Shown: piece by piece, positions 48,658 through 58,028 of the stretch
How the letters are laid out: each line of letters begins with the position of its first letter
How positions within the stretch are numbered: position 1 is the first letter of the stretch
From: Flavobacteriales bacterium
GTDB taxonomy: Bacteria > Bacteroidota > Bacteroidia > Flavobacteriales > UBA7430
NCBI GenBank assembly: GCA_022425195.1
Contig: JAKMFX010000034.1
Span: forward strand, 1-64,000
Direction of reading: 5' to 3'
DNA: 64,000 nucleotides
Made by a program: the position numbers and the translations under genes
Notes under the pieces: model-generated
Told to the model about the DNA's origin: nothing
What the model saw: the letters and a program-made list of their open reading frames with translations, nothing else
Databases searched by the model: none

Positions 48658-49128
48658 ATGTCGCATTTTCAGCTCACAAAAGTTCAGGACTTAAACACCG
48701 ACCTAGATACCATCTGGGACTTTGCCTCTTCGCCTAAAAACTTAAAAGAGATTACGCCGGACCACATGTTGTTTCACATCACTTCTGAGGTGGCAGAAAA
48801 AATGTATCCGGGAATGATTGTGACCTACGAAGTGGCTCCTTTGCTCGGGATAAAATTGGCCTGGGTGACGGAAATCACACAAGTTAAAGACAAGCATTTT
48901 TTTGTGGATGAACAAAAAGTAGGTCCCTACACTTTGTGGCACCACCAACACTTCTTTGAGGCGACGGAAACGGGAGTTCGGATGACGGACATCATTACGT
49001 ACAAACCGCCTTTTGGGATTTTCGGAAATCTATTGAACAGCTTAGTAATAAAAAGGCAATTAAATGCTATTTTTGACTATCGGAAGAAAGTGATGAATCG
49101 ATTATTTAATGATTCAAAACCCCTTTGA
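48658..49128 (+). CDS. SRPBCC-fold ligand-binding protein
   Basis: DTIWDFASSPKNLKEITPDHMLFHI; QKVGPYTLWHHQHFFEATETGVRMTDIITYKPPFG. Confidence 0.85.
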   Translation: MSHFQLTKVQDLNTDLDTIWDFASSPKNLKEITPDHMLFHITSEVAEKMYPGMIVTYEVAPLLGIKLAWVTEITQVKDKHFFVDEQKVGPYTLWHHQHFFEATETGVRMTDIITYKPPFGIFGNLLNSLVIKRQLNAIFDYRKKVMNRLFNDSKPL

Positions 49129-49146
49129 TACGTCTCATCCGTTTAG

Positions 49147-50043
49147 ATGAAAGTTATGGCACAGTATAGTATAGAACAGTTTTCTCAAATCACAGGAATT
49201 CCAAAAATCAACTTGCGAACCTGGGAGAATAGGTATGAATTTTTAATGCCTAAGCGTACAGATACCAACATCAGGGTTTACAATGATGAACTTTTGGTGA
49301 AAGGAATCAATACCCAGTTTTTGTTGGCGAACAACTTTAAGATTTCTCAGGTCAGTAAAATGACGGAAGAGGAAATGATATCACAGGTAGATTTCCTTGG
49401 GGAAGCCAAAGACATCCATGTAAAAGGAGGGTATTACATCAATAAGTTTTTAGAATCAGCAGTCAACTTTGACGAGTATTCTTTTCACAAGACTTTTGAC
49501 AAAGGCTATGTGGACATGGGGATCATTTCCTTTTATGATCTCGTTCTGATCCCTCTGTTGCAAAAAGTCGGTTTGCTGTGGCTGGTGAGTAAAATTTCAC
49601 CCTCACAAGAGCACTTTTTATCCGAGTTAATCAAACAAAAACTTTGTGCTTTAACCGATGCCATTGGGGCAAACAAAAAGTCGAAAAAAAGCACCTGGTT
49701 GCTTTTCTTACCCGAACGTGAGTTCCATGAAATCGGATTGCTTTTTGCTAAATTTTTATTGGTTCAAAATGGGTACAATGTCATCTATTTGGGAGATAAC
49801 CTACCCCTAGATTGTTTGGCTGAGGTTTCCGACAAACAAAAAGCAGAAAACCTATTGTTCTTTTCCATTTCAAATGTAAGCCTTTCAAGCATCAAAAATC
49901 ATGTTGAAAGGTGCAAGGAATACTTTCCGAAATCTAAAATACACGTGGTGACCAAAGGAACTAACCTGATGGAATTTAGTTCAGAGCATAAGGATGTTGC
50001 GTTTGTACATAATCTTGACGAATTCGTTGCCTGCATCAAATAA
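49147..50043 (+). CDS. CarH/LitR-like MerR regulator with B12-binding domain
   Basis: YSIEQFSQITGIPKINLRTWENRYEFLMPKRTDTNIRVY; WLVSKISPSQEH (Wx9EH); EFHEIG (ExHxxG). Confidence 0.9.
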   Translation: MKVMAQYSIEQFSQITGIPKINLRTWENRYEFLMPKRTDTNIRVYNDELLVKGINTQFLLANNFKISQVSKMTEEEMISQVDFLGEAKDIHVKGGYYINKFLESAVNFDEYSFHKTFDKGYVDMGIISFYDLVLIPLLQKVGLLWLVSKISPSQEHFLSELIKQKLCALTDAIGANKKSKKSTWLLFLPEREFHEIGLLFAKFLLVQNGYNVIYLGDNLPLDCLAEVSDKQKAENLLFFSISNVSLSSIKNHVERCKEYFPKSKIHVVTKGTNLMEFSSEHKDVAFVHNLDEFVACIK

Positions 50044-50093
50044 TACCTTTCTTAAGACTCTTTTATTCTATTACGACTTTCCTAAAAACAAGA

Positions 50094-50126
50094 ACACCAA
50101 GAATTGAAAGATTCAACTCTTGGTGT
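50094..50126. terminator. Long hairpin between convergent genes
   Basis: ACACCAAGA-A-TTGAA-AGA-TTCAA-C-TCTTGGTGT; 9+5 bp, no strong T-tract. Confidence 0.55.
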
Positions 50127-50149
50127 ACATTGTGCTATTAAAGGCTTTC

Positions 50150-50650
50150 TTATTTCACAAACAAATACCCCCTCATCATTTGTGAATGTCCTGGATAGCT
50201 ACAGAAGAATTCATAATTTCCTTTAGCAGGAGCTTCGAATTCAAGCGTTACGGATTCGCCAGGATTGGCGATGTCAGATGCCGCAACGAGATCTTTATGA
50301 TTTGGAATGAACTGATTGTCAGCACCCGCTTCAATGGCTTTCATGGCAACTTCCTTACGAGTACCATAGTTGCAAATTAATATGTTGTGAATCATCGCAG
50401 GGTCTACACCTTCATTGTATAGCTCAATGCGTACCCATGATCCTTCTTCAACGGTAATGTTTTTTTCACTGAACATCATGTCTTGCATGGTATTTCCAGT
50501 CGCACTAAGTTCGAATTCTTCCCAAATCTTTTCTTCTTCTTGCTGAACGACTACAGGTGCAGGTTCTGCTGTGGTCTTTGTTTCTGAAGGTCCGCAGCTG
50601 GCCGCCACTAAAATACATGCTGCTACTAATGTCTTTGTATATATTTTCAT
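50150..50650 (-). CDS. Azurin/plastocyanin-like copper lipoprotein
   Basis: Lipobox VAASCG; IHNILIC and FFCSYPGHSQMM type-1 Cu ligands. Confidence 0.9.
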   Translation of the reverse strand: MKIYTKTLVAACILVAASCGPSETKTTAEPAPVVVQQEEEKIWEEFELSATGNTMQDMMFSEKNITVEEGSWVRIELYNEGVDPAMIHNILICNYGTRKEVAMKAIEAGADNQFIPNHKDLVAASDIANPGESVTLEFEAPAKGNYEFFCSYPGHSQMMRGYLFVK

Positions 50651-50663
50651 GTCTTATGATTTT

Positions 50664-50698
50664 GATACAAATTTAGTGTATAATTATTTAATACAAAA
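50664..50698 (-). promoter_or_regulatory. Azurin-gene promoter with TGTAT-N9-ATACA in spacer
   Basis: Minus strand TTTTGTATTAAATAATTATACACTAAATTTGTATC: TTG-N18-TAAATTTG with an inverted repeat between. Confidence 0.55.
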
Positions 50699-50792
50699 GT
50701 TATGCAAGATAATTTTAACGAAAGCGTTATTTTGCCAAACCTAAATGAGGGCTTAGGGCTGAAACTTTGATTGTATTTTAATGAAAGATGGG

Positions 50793-51194
50793 TTACAGAG
50801 AATACAAGGCAAGGGCAAATTTTATGCTCCATCCAAGTGTGCGTATCCAGTTGCTATGAATTAAGCTGTTGATTCTTCCTGCGTGGTAAGCTTTGGCGAG
50901 TTTGTTGTGAAGCGGTACTTGAATCAAAAAGGTACTGAGCCAAATCATAATGACCAGAACAGCACTTGCGATGTGTATCGTGTTTGTGGGGTCTTGAAAG
51001 GTGAGTATGCTGATGACAATCAGTTCGAAAACCATCAAAGGCCCTACCAATGGGGCTATGAAGCCGGTGTAAGTGGCATGGTAATCTGTAAACGCGTCTT
51101 TTGGTATGGATTTTAGCAAGGGGTAGCTGATGAATTGAGTCATCAGAATAATTCCCATTAGAATTCCGCTGAGCGCAAGATTTAGGATGTCCAT
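50793..51194 (-). CDS. Small integral membrane protein
   Basis: 133 aa, four hydrophobic segments; downstream of crtA-like gene. Confidence 0.65.
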   Translation of the reverse strand: MDILNLALSGILMGIILMTQFISYPLLKSIPKDAFTDYHATYTGFIAPLVGPLMVFELIVISILTFQDPTNTIHIASAVLVIMIWLSTFLIQVPLHNKLAKAYHAGRINSLIHSNWIRTLGWSIKFALALYSL

Positions 51195-51206
51195 ATAGAT
51201 CCGGTT

Positions 51207-51902
51207 TTATGAATTTTCCCAAGTACCTTCTGTGTGGTACAGTTGAAAGCGAGAGAACAGTTCTTCGCTATACCAATTATAGGTTCGGGTCATTTCAATG
51301 GCTTTTTTGTGTGCTTTACTTTCGTAGGCATATTTTTTAATGGCTTCTGCGTTGTCCCATATGCTGAAGGTTGCCATTTGTTTAATCGGCATCTCACCAA
51401 TTCCCTTTTTGAATTTTAGGCCCGCTGCGTTTTCTATAGGTTTTTCAGCTGTGGGTACATAATTCCAAAATTTAATCAGGTGTTTGGTCTTTATGGTGGC
51501 TCTGGTGATGACCGCTATGGGAAGATCTTCAGTACTCAGTGAGGTAGATTTGACAAAGGGTTCTTTTTGAGACCACTGACCGTGTGCGGCAATGTTTTTC
51601 AGGAAATAGGTAATTTTTTCGGACGCCTTGTTGTTGTAGCGTTCCATCAGTTCCGATTTCGCAAGAAAGTCTTTTGCCTCAGACTCGGATTTCCAAACTT
51701 GAAGCAGGCAATACGTCGACCAATCCGGAAAGGGATTGAACCCCGATTTGTTTCCCGTGCCCATCAGTTTGTAGAACTCAAGGCCCCTCACATCATTCAG
51801 GTCTTTATGGGCATATTGCATCATTCCAAAGGCCCAGAATTTAGTGCTTAGGCCGTTATATCTAAAAAAGGTAAGTGTCGTTATTTGGTTTTGCTGGCTC
51901 AT
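51207..51902 (-). CDS. crtA: Spheroidene monooxygenase (CrtA) homolog
   Basis: FWAFGMMQYAHKDLNDVRGLEFYKLMGTGNKSGFNPFPDWSTYCLLQVW; overlaps cyclase gene by 4 nt. Confidence 0.85.
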   Translation of the reverse strand: MSQQNQITTLTFFRYNGLSTKFWAFGMMQYAHKDLNDVRGLEFYKLMGTGNKSGFNPFPDWSTYCLLQVWKSESEAKDFLAKSELMERYNNKASEKITYFLKNIAAHGQWSQKEPFVKSTSLSTEDLPIAVITRATIKTKHLIKFWNYVPTAEKPIENAAGLKFKKGIGEMPIKQMATFSIWDNAEAIKKYAYESKAHKKAIEMTRTYNWYSEELFSRFQLYHTEGTWENS

Positions 51903-53068
51903 AATGTTCTTTTGTAAGGGCGTAAAAAAGAGCTGAGGCGCTTTATAAGTGTTTTGGTAAAGGTGACGCGCGGAACCGCAAGTATAATGCTTAAGTCTTC
52001 GGCAAAGGAGGAAGACTCATCCAAGAACTTCAACAAGGTTTTTACGTCTGTTTTATCGAAAAGTCTTGAAAACAATTCTGCACCTCGAGCATTGTCATTG
52101 GCCAAAACATCCAATAAAAGTAGGTCATAGCCATTGTATTTGGTGCTGCTGTCAAAGTTTCTCAGATCCGATTGGCTTTTTAAGAAAGGGACGAGTTCTT
52201 TTGTTTTTTTTGCGCAATTGTAAAACGTATATCCCGTACTGGCCTTGGTCCACCCTCCGTTGGTTCCTATGTGAAGAATGTTCTTTGTGTTGTTGTTTCT
52301 AAATGGAAAGGCCGTCATGGGAATGGCGCCTTGTTCTTTTCTGTCGATCGTATACTCAGTGATTCCTCGTTTCTCTAAGTAATCTTTAATGCCGGCCTCA
52401 TAGGTCTCTTTGCTGAGTAATTTTTCTGAAAACAGGGTGTACTCAAAAAGGGCTTCATTTTCGCTTGTGGGCAAAACATACATGAATCTGGTGTTTCCCT
52501 CTTGAGGGATGTTGAAATCCATAAATGTAGCTGTGGAAGGGTCAAAAAATGGTTTTTTGGTTTTGATGAACCAACCCACAAAGTGTTGTTGAAGTACGGG
52601 GTACTTCTTTTGTGTTTTATAATCGGTGTAGTCGGAAATGCTATTGAATACTTTTGATGCTCGAAAGTGCTCTCCATCCGTATGAACACGAACACCGTCT
52701 TCATCAGCTTCGAGGCTCCTAACAGTTCCTTTTTGGAATTCGATGTGGGATTTCGATTCTATCACGGCCCATATTTTTTTATAAAAATCGGTGCTTAGAA
52801 TCATTTTGTAGGTGAAGGGCTGGATGGGAATTGTCTTTTCAAGTCCTTGCCCTGCCACATATATGGAGTTCCACGATTTTGAAACGATCTCATCCCATTC
52901 GCCACCGTCCGCTTCCCAAAAACACCAGGTGCGATCTTCCTGTTTTCTTTTTTCTGGGTCGATGATGAGGATTGATTTTTCATCAAAGAAAGAGTCCTTT
53001 GCCATTCGGTAGGCAAGCATCAATCCGGCAGCACCCGCTCCGGTAATTATATAATCGAAGTTCCTCAT
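51899..53068 (-). CDS. crtY: Lycopene cyclase (CrtY-type)
   Basis: YIITGAGAAGLMLAYRM; IGTNGGWTKASTGYTFYNC; FRNNNTKNILHIG. Confidence 0.9.
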   Translation of the reverse strand: MRNFDYIITGAGAAGLMLAYRMAKDSFFDEKSILIIDPEKRKQEDRTWCFWEADGGEWDEIVSKSWNSIYVAGQGLEKTIPIQPFTYKMILSTDFYKKIWAVIESKSHIEFQKGTVRSLEADEDGVRVHTDGEHFRASKVFNSISDYTDYKTQKKYPVLQQHFVGWFIKTKKPFFDPSTATFMDFNIPQEGNTRFMYVLPTSENEALFEYTLFSEKLLSKETYEAGIKDYLEKRGITEYTIDRKEQGAIPMTAFPFRNNNTKNILHIGTNGGWTKASTGYTFYNCAKKTKELVPFLKSQSDLRNFDSSTKYNGYDLLLLDVLANDNARGAELFSRLFDKTDVKTLLKFLDESSSFAEDLSIILAVPRVTFTKTLIKRLSSFLRPYKRTL

Positions 53069-53689
53069 TTAGAAAACTAAAAATACAGCGAAAAATACAA
53101 ATATAGATGCGAACACATGAAAAGAGATTTTTGCTTTAGAGTCGACCTCATAAGATTGGTAGCCTAAGTGAGCCAAACTACCTATGGCAAACCAAGCCAA
53201 GTAGTTTTGCAAGGGAACGATGCCCCCTTCAAACGCCCAAAAGTCAAACCTGGGTGCTGAGACTTCGATGACGACATCCAAAAGCGTCATGATGAAAGCG
53301 CCTGCACCTATTCTGATCCATTTGTTTTTGCTGAGGTATTTTGCCAGGTCTGCCGTCACCATGGTGAGCATACACCAGTTGAGGCAAATGATAAGGGGCA
53401 CACCCAGCACTTTGAAGCCCAAATTCGCCCCGTAGGAATAGGTCCCGAAAAGAAGCCCATAGTTGACGCCCAGCGCTTCTGTGATAAATCCCAAAAGAAA
53501 GGGGATGGCAAGTGCGTGAACAGTGTGCTTTGAAACGCCTTTTAGGTGGATGCAAAGGATGACAAAACTCAAGCTGAGGTTCAGTGGAGTGAGCATCAGG
53601 AACCAATCTTTTGCCGGCGAGAGTATGCCTATGATGCCAGAGATGGTGAACAACCAAAGCAGTCCTATAGAAATTTTTGTTTTTTGCAT
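53069..53689 (-). CDS. CruF-like carotenoid biosynthesis membrane protein
   Basis: LLGFITEALGVNYGLLFGTYSYGANLGFKVLGVPLIICLNWCML; within crt operon. Confidence 0.85.
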   Translation of the reverse strand: MQKTKISIGLLWLFTISGIIGILSPAKDWFLMLTPLNLSLSFVILCIHLKGVSKHTVHALAIPFLLGFITEALGVNYGLLFGTYSYGANLGFKVLGVPLIICLNWCMLTMVTADLAKYLSKNKWIRIGAGAFIMTLLDVVIEVSAPRFDFWAFEGGIVPLQNYLAWFAIGSLAHLGYQSYEVDSKAKISFHVFASIFVFFAVFLVF

Positions 53690-55167
53690 TAGCTATGATT
53701 TTTAGAGATCATTTCGGCCACAATTTTCCCGGACAACAAGCACAGTGGAATGCCGCCCCCCGGATGAACACTTCCTCCACAGAAATATAAGTTTTCGATC
53801 GAACTGCTGAAGTTGGGGTGCCTTAAAAAAGCGGCAAATTTTGAATTGCTGGCTGCGCCGTATAAAGAACCTTGATGGCTTTGTGTTTTTCTTTCGATCC
53901 GCTTTGGATCTAAAATCGATTCGTAGGTGATGAGTTTTGAAATATCTTCCCCCAGGATTTTGCTTAGTTTGCGAACGACATTTTCACGAGTACGGTCAAT
54001 CAGCTCGTCCCAATTTTGTCCTGTATTCCCGGGAACATTAATCATGGTGAACCAGTTTTCGCAACCTTCGGGAGCATCATTCGCCTCCTCTTTAGAGCTG
54101 ATGTTCACATATACGGTTGGATCGTCGGAAATGGTTTTCTGCTCAAAAATACAGTCGAACTCCTTTTTGTAATCACTGGAGAAAAAGATATTGTGCAGGT
54201 CCAGTTGTTGGAATTGTTTTTTGATGCCCCAATAAAAGATGAGTGCCGAACTGCTGCGCTCTTGTTTGAGTACTTTTTCAGGGGCCTTGTGTTTTTTTAA
54301 GAGTTTACGGTAACTGGGGACCACGTCGGCGTTCGAAATCACAAGATCTGCCCAGATGGATGCTTCTGGAGTTTTAATGCCCAGAACGCGATCACCTTCC
54401 GTTTCAATTTCTTCGACTTTGGTGTTAAATACAAATGTTACACCCAAATCTTTTGCCAGATGGTACAGGCATTCTGTGATTTTGTGCATCCCTCCAATGG
54501 GGAAATATGTACCTAGAGACTGCTCCAAATGGGGAATCATAGACATGATTCCAGGTGTCTGGTAGGGGGACGAGCCGTTATAGGTGGCAAAGCGATTGTA
54601 AAACTGCACCAATTTTGGGTCTTTGAATACCCTTTCGTTATGCTCCGATAGGCTGCTGTTGATGTTTAAGTAGGGAATGCTTAAAAGCGCTTTCACCATA
54701 TTTTTGGAAAGGTAGGTGCTTAATTTGTGCAATGACTTTTCTAAGAAGAGGGAGGCAGTGGCCTCGTATTTTTTTTGGCTGTTTTTCAAGTAATTGCGCA
54801 TGGTTTCTTCAGAGACATCAAAGGTTTTTGAGGCACTCCTAGCGAATTTCTCTGTGTCGGAAGGCGCCGAAAAGGTGGTTCCGTCATCAAAAAAATAATG
54901 GCAAATGGTTGATTTTTTTCGATACTTGAAGTAAGATGCAATGGGTTTATTCGCCAGTTCGAAAAGCTCTTCAATGAGCTTGGGTAGGGTAAACAGTGAG
55001 GGCCCCATGTCAAATCGATAACCCTCTGCAGAAAATTCTGTGAGCTTCCCGCCCGGGTAGGAATTGGCTTCGTAAACGTGGACTTGATGCCCTTGGCTTC
55101 GAAGTCGGATGGCGGCGGATAAGCCAGCAATTCCAGCGCCTACAATGATGATTTTTCGGTGTTCCAT
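53689..55167 (-). CDS. Phytoene desaturase family protein (CrtI/CrtD-type)
   Basis: KIIIVGAGIAGLSAAIRLRSQGHQVHVYEANSYPGGKLTEFSAEGYRFDMGPSLFTLP; GGSVHPGGGIPLCLLSGKI. Confidence 0.93.
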   Translation of the reverse strand: MEHRKIIIVGAGIAGLSAAIRLRSQGHQVHVYEANSYPGGKLTEFSAEGYRFDMGPSLFTLPKLIEELFELANKPIASYFKYRKKSTICHYFFDDGTTFSAPSDTEKFARSASKTFDVSEETMRNYLKNSQKKYEATASLFLEKSLHKLSTYLSKNMVKALLSIPYLNINSSLSEHNERVFKDPKLVQFYNRFATYNGSSPYQTPGIMSMIPHLEQSLGTYFPIGGMHKITECLYHLAKDLGVTFVFNTKVEEIETEGDRVLGIKTPEASIWADLVISNADVVPSYRKLLKKHKAPEKVLKQERSSSALIFYWGIKKQFQQLDLHNIFFSSDYKKEFDCIFEQKTISDDPTVYVNISSKEEANDAPEGCENWFTMINVPGNTGQNWDELIDRTRENVVRKLSKILGEDISKLITYESILDPKRIERKTQSHQGSLYGAASNSKFAAFLRHPNFSSSIENLYFCGGSVHPGGGIPLCLLSGKIVAEMISKNHS

Positions 55168-55273
55168 CTACCGTTAAATATAAGATGAAATTCAGAATTT
55201 GTAGGCATGTACCTCAAATTCTTTGACAAGGATTTTTTTGCCCTCCAAGAGGAGTGATTCCTTTCCATACCCA

Positions 55274-55699
55274 CTACATGGCGGCATGAGGAAAGGTGTC
55301 GTAACCTCGGTGTTTGGCAAAGTTTTTCAGGAAGGTCAGATGCCCTTTCTTACTTTTGATTTCCATTTTTATCGAATGTGTACCCATCTGCAATTCAAAG
55401 TATCTGTCGTTGGTTTGAAAAGTGATTTGGTTGTACCGCCCCACAATGGCATATTCATCGTTTAGGTAGCGGAAGTAAAAAGCCATTCCCTCTTTTTTCA
55501 ATTCGAAGTTACCGTGCAGCAAATCGTTGGATTTCTCCTCGCTGATTCCTATGCTTTCTGGATTCAGTTCGAGAATCTTGTATTTGGGAGATCCGTAGAT
55601 GCCCAATCGTATTTTCTCAAATAGAGAATAGGAAGGGCCTGTGATGCGATTCATTTCTATTTCTTTCTTTTTACGATCGATACTTGTTTTGAATAGCAT
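55274..55699 (-). CDS. Hypothetical protein upstream of crt operon
   Basis: 141 aa (or 126 aa from MNRITG); TAAATTTG -7 candidate upstream on the minus strand. Confidence 0.65.
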   Translation of the reverse strand: MLFKTSIDRKKKEIEMNRITGPSYSLFEKIRLGIYGSPKYKILELNPESIGISEEKSNDLLHGNFELKKEGMAFYFRYLNDEYAIVGRYNQITFQTNDRYFELQMGTHSIKMEIKSKKGHLTFLKNFAKHRGYDTFPHAAM

Positions 55700-55848
55700 G
55701 GTCTCAGGATTTGGTTTTTACAAATTTACGCATAACTTTTTGTAACTAAAGTCCTGCAAATGATTATTTGTTGCTGTTTTTTCATAGGTATAACAGATAT
55801 GAAGTTGAATGAGTTACCTTTGTTGAGAACTCCAATATAGACCCTAAA

Positions 55849-57996
55849 ATGAACAAAATACCAATCCCCTTTTTTCTTTTTTTAAGTTTCTCATTGAATC
55901 TACTCGCACAAAACTTTGAATTGGTTTGGGAAGATGGATTTGATGGTACTGAATTGGACGCTTCCAAATGGGCCCATGATATTGGAACTGGAAATCAATA
56001 CGGTTTGACCGGATGGGGCAATGGAGAATTGCAATGCTACCAGAGAGAAAATACCCTGGTATCGGATGGAACGCTCAAAATCATCGCAAAAGAGGAGCCT
56101 GATGGCGTAGCTGATCCCTTCAGTACTAGAGTCATGAATTATTCCTCCTCAAAGATCATTACCGCAGGCTTGTACACTTTCCGATACGGCCGCGTTCAAG
56201 CGCGAATCAAAACCCTAGTAGGTCAAGGCTTTTGGCCGGCCTTTTGGATGCTGCCTACCGATGGTAGCTGGCCTTGTGATGGCGAGATAGACATCATGGA
56301 ACAGGGAAACAGAATCACCGGAAATACAGAAGCAGAAATCACCACCGGAGCGGCACATCTAGGGCCTTGTTCTCAGGGGGGCAGTACCTATCGAACCTAT
56401 TCAAGAACTATAGAAAGCGGCTCATATGCCGATGATTTCCATGTGTATGAAGTGCGGTGGGAGCCGAATAAGATCAGCTGGTATGTGGATGATGTCTATC
56501 TCTTCCACGTAACTCCTGACGATTATCCCTCCGAATATACCTGGCCCTTTAATACAAGCGAATGGTTCTTGATGATTAACCTTGCCATTGATCAAGATGG
56601 ACCGAATGCAGAAACACAGTTTCCTTCTCAGATCGAGGTGGATTGGGTTCGAGTGTATCAAGAAAGTGCTGAGGCGCCCGAATGTACTGACAGCGAAGCT
56701 CACAATTATAATACGGATGCCCTTACGGATGACGGTTCTTGTTTGTACGAGGTAAACTTTGAGGTAGACATGAACTGTGCCTCTTTCCGACCTGAATACG
56801 TGAGCGTAACGGGCATGGATGAGACCGCTTGTGGTTCGGGAACGATTTTACAAGAAATTGGAGATTCAAAGATTTGGACCGGGACGGCCTATCTTCCAAA
56901 AGGTGTTTATCACTACAATTACTGTGCGGATGGTGGAGACCACCATGAAGACCTGCTTACTTATGCCAAAGACCAGGCCGATTGGTCATGTGTTGCCAGC
57001 ACGGATTCCACGACATTTGCGAAAAGAGAAGTTATGGTAGATGGCACCACACAAGTTTCGGAGGTATGGGCGTCATGTACATCTTGCGTCGTGTACAGTG
57101 GTTGTATGTATGCTTCAGCTACAAATTACAATCCCAATGCAAACGTCCAAGCCATGGATGATAATGGAGGTTGGTTCTGTAATTTCGAGTCTTGTGATCA
57201 GGCTCCCGTAGAAGGATGTCTTTGGATAGATTATTTCTTTCCCTTTGATGAGAACACCAACAGAGGACTCTGTCAATTTTGGGGAGGGCTAATTTGTTCA
57301 GATTCCCCTGACGTATACGGCTGTATGGATGCCAATGCACTTAATTACAATGCCCTTGCCAACATTCAGGCTGTAGATCAGTGGGATAACATTTTGTGTA
57401 CTTATGCCACTTGTGATGATGTCCCTGAGATGGGATGTAAGTATTCGGCAGCATTTGCTCCTTTTCACGCCAATTTTGGCGCGGGGAATTGTTCCGAATA
57501 TGGAGGAACTCCTTGTACGGACCCTTCAGAGGGATGTATGGATGTGAAAGCCTCAAACTACAGTACCATAGCTACGAAACCGGGTAAAGACCAATACGGG
57601 AATTCAGTATGTATTTATACTTCTTGTGATGATATTCCGGATGCAGGAGGCTGTATGTATAAGGAAGCTTACGCCCCCTACAATGAAGGTTTTACCCCCG
57701 AGAATTGTGTGGGCTATGGGGGAACGGCTTGTAAAAATACCCTTGCCATTGAAGAGTTCAAATGGCAATTTACTTTGGTGCCGAATCCTTCAGAAGGCCA
57801 TTTCTATGTGAAGGCTGAAGAAGTCCTTGAGGCACTCGAAATCTATGACCTCACCGGACATTTGGTGTATCAGAATGCCTTCCATTCAAAAGAAGCTGAA
57901 TTTGATCTGAGCCATCTCAGCTCCGGGTCGTACTTTCTAAAAGGCACCTTTTTAAGCGGTCAATCCACCACGAAGTCCTTGCTCATTTGTAAGTAG
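55849..57996 (+). CDS. Secreted GH16 glycoside hydrolase with Cys-rich repeats and T9SS-like C-terminal domain
   Basis: WPCDGEIDIMEQGNR catalytic motif; repeated GCMDxxAxNYN...CxYxxCDDxPxxGC units; C-term FTLVPNPSEGHFYVK...GSYFLKGTF. Confidence 0.92.
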   Translation: MNKIPIPFFLFLSFSLNLLAQNFELVWEDGFDGTELDASKWAHDIGTGNQYGLTGWGNGELQCYQRENTLVSDGTLKIIAKEEPDGVADPFSTRVMNYSSSKIITAGLYTFRYGRVQARIKTLVGQGFWPAFWMLPTDGSWPCDGEIDIMEQGNRITGNTEAEITTGAAHLGPCSQGGSTYRTYSRTIESGSYADDFHVYEVRWEPNKISWYVDDVYLFHVTPDDYPSEYTWPFNTSEWFLMINLAIDQDGPNAETQFPSQIEVDWVRVYQESAEAPECTDSEAHNYNTDALTDDGSCLYEVNFEVDMNCASFRPEYVSVTGMDETACGSGTILQEIGDSKIWTGTAYLPKGVYHYNYCADGGDHHEDLLTYAKDQADWSCVASTDSTTFAKREVMVDGTTQVSEVWASCTSCVVYSGCMYASATNYNPNANVQAMDDNGGWFCNFESCDQAPVEGCLWIDYFFPFDENTNRGLCQFWGGLICSDSPDVYGCMDANALNYNALANIQAVDQWDNILCTYATCDDVPEMGCKYSAAFAPFHANFGAGNCSEYGGTPCTDPSEGCMDVKASNYSTIATKPGKDQYGNSVCIYTSCDDIPDAGGCMYKEAYAPYNEGFTPENCVGYGGTACKNTLAIEEFKWQFTLVPNPSEGHFYVKAEEVLEALEIYDLTGHLVYQNAFHSKEAEFDLSHLSSGSYFLKGTFLSGQSTTKSLLICK

Positions 57997-58028
57997 GGGT
58001 TTATCGTTTTTAGCCAACTAAAAAAGGC

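Noticed and set aside
53244-53657. 137-aa minus-strand ORF inside the CruF-like gene
   Set aside because: Out-of-frame shadow of a conserved membrane protein; His/Arg-rich composition is typical of frame shadows.
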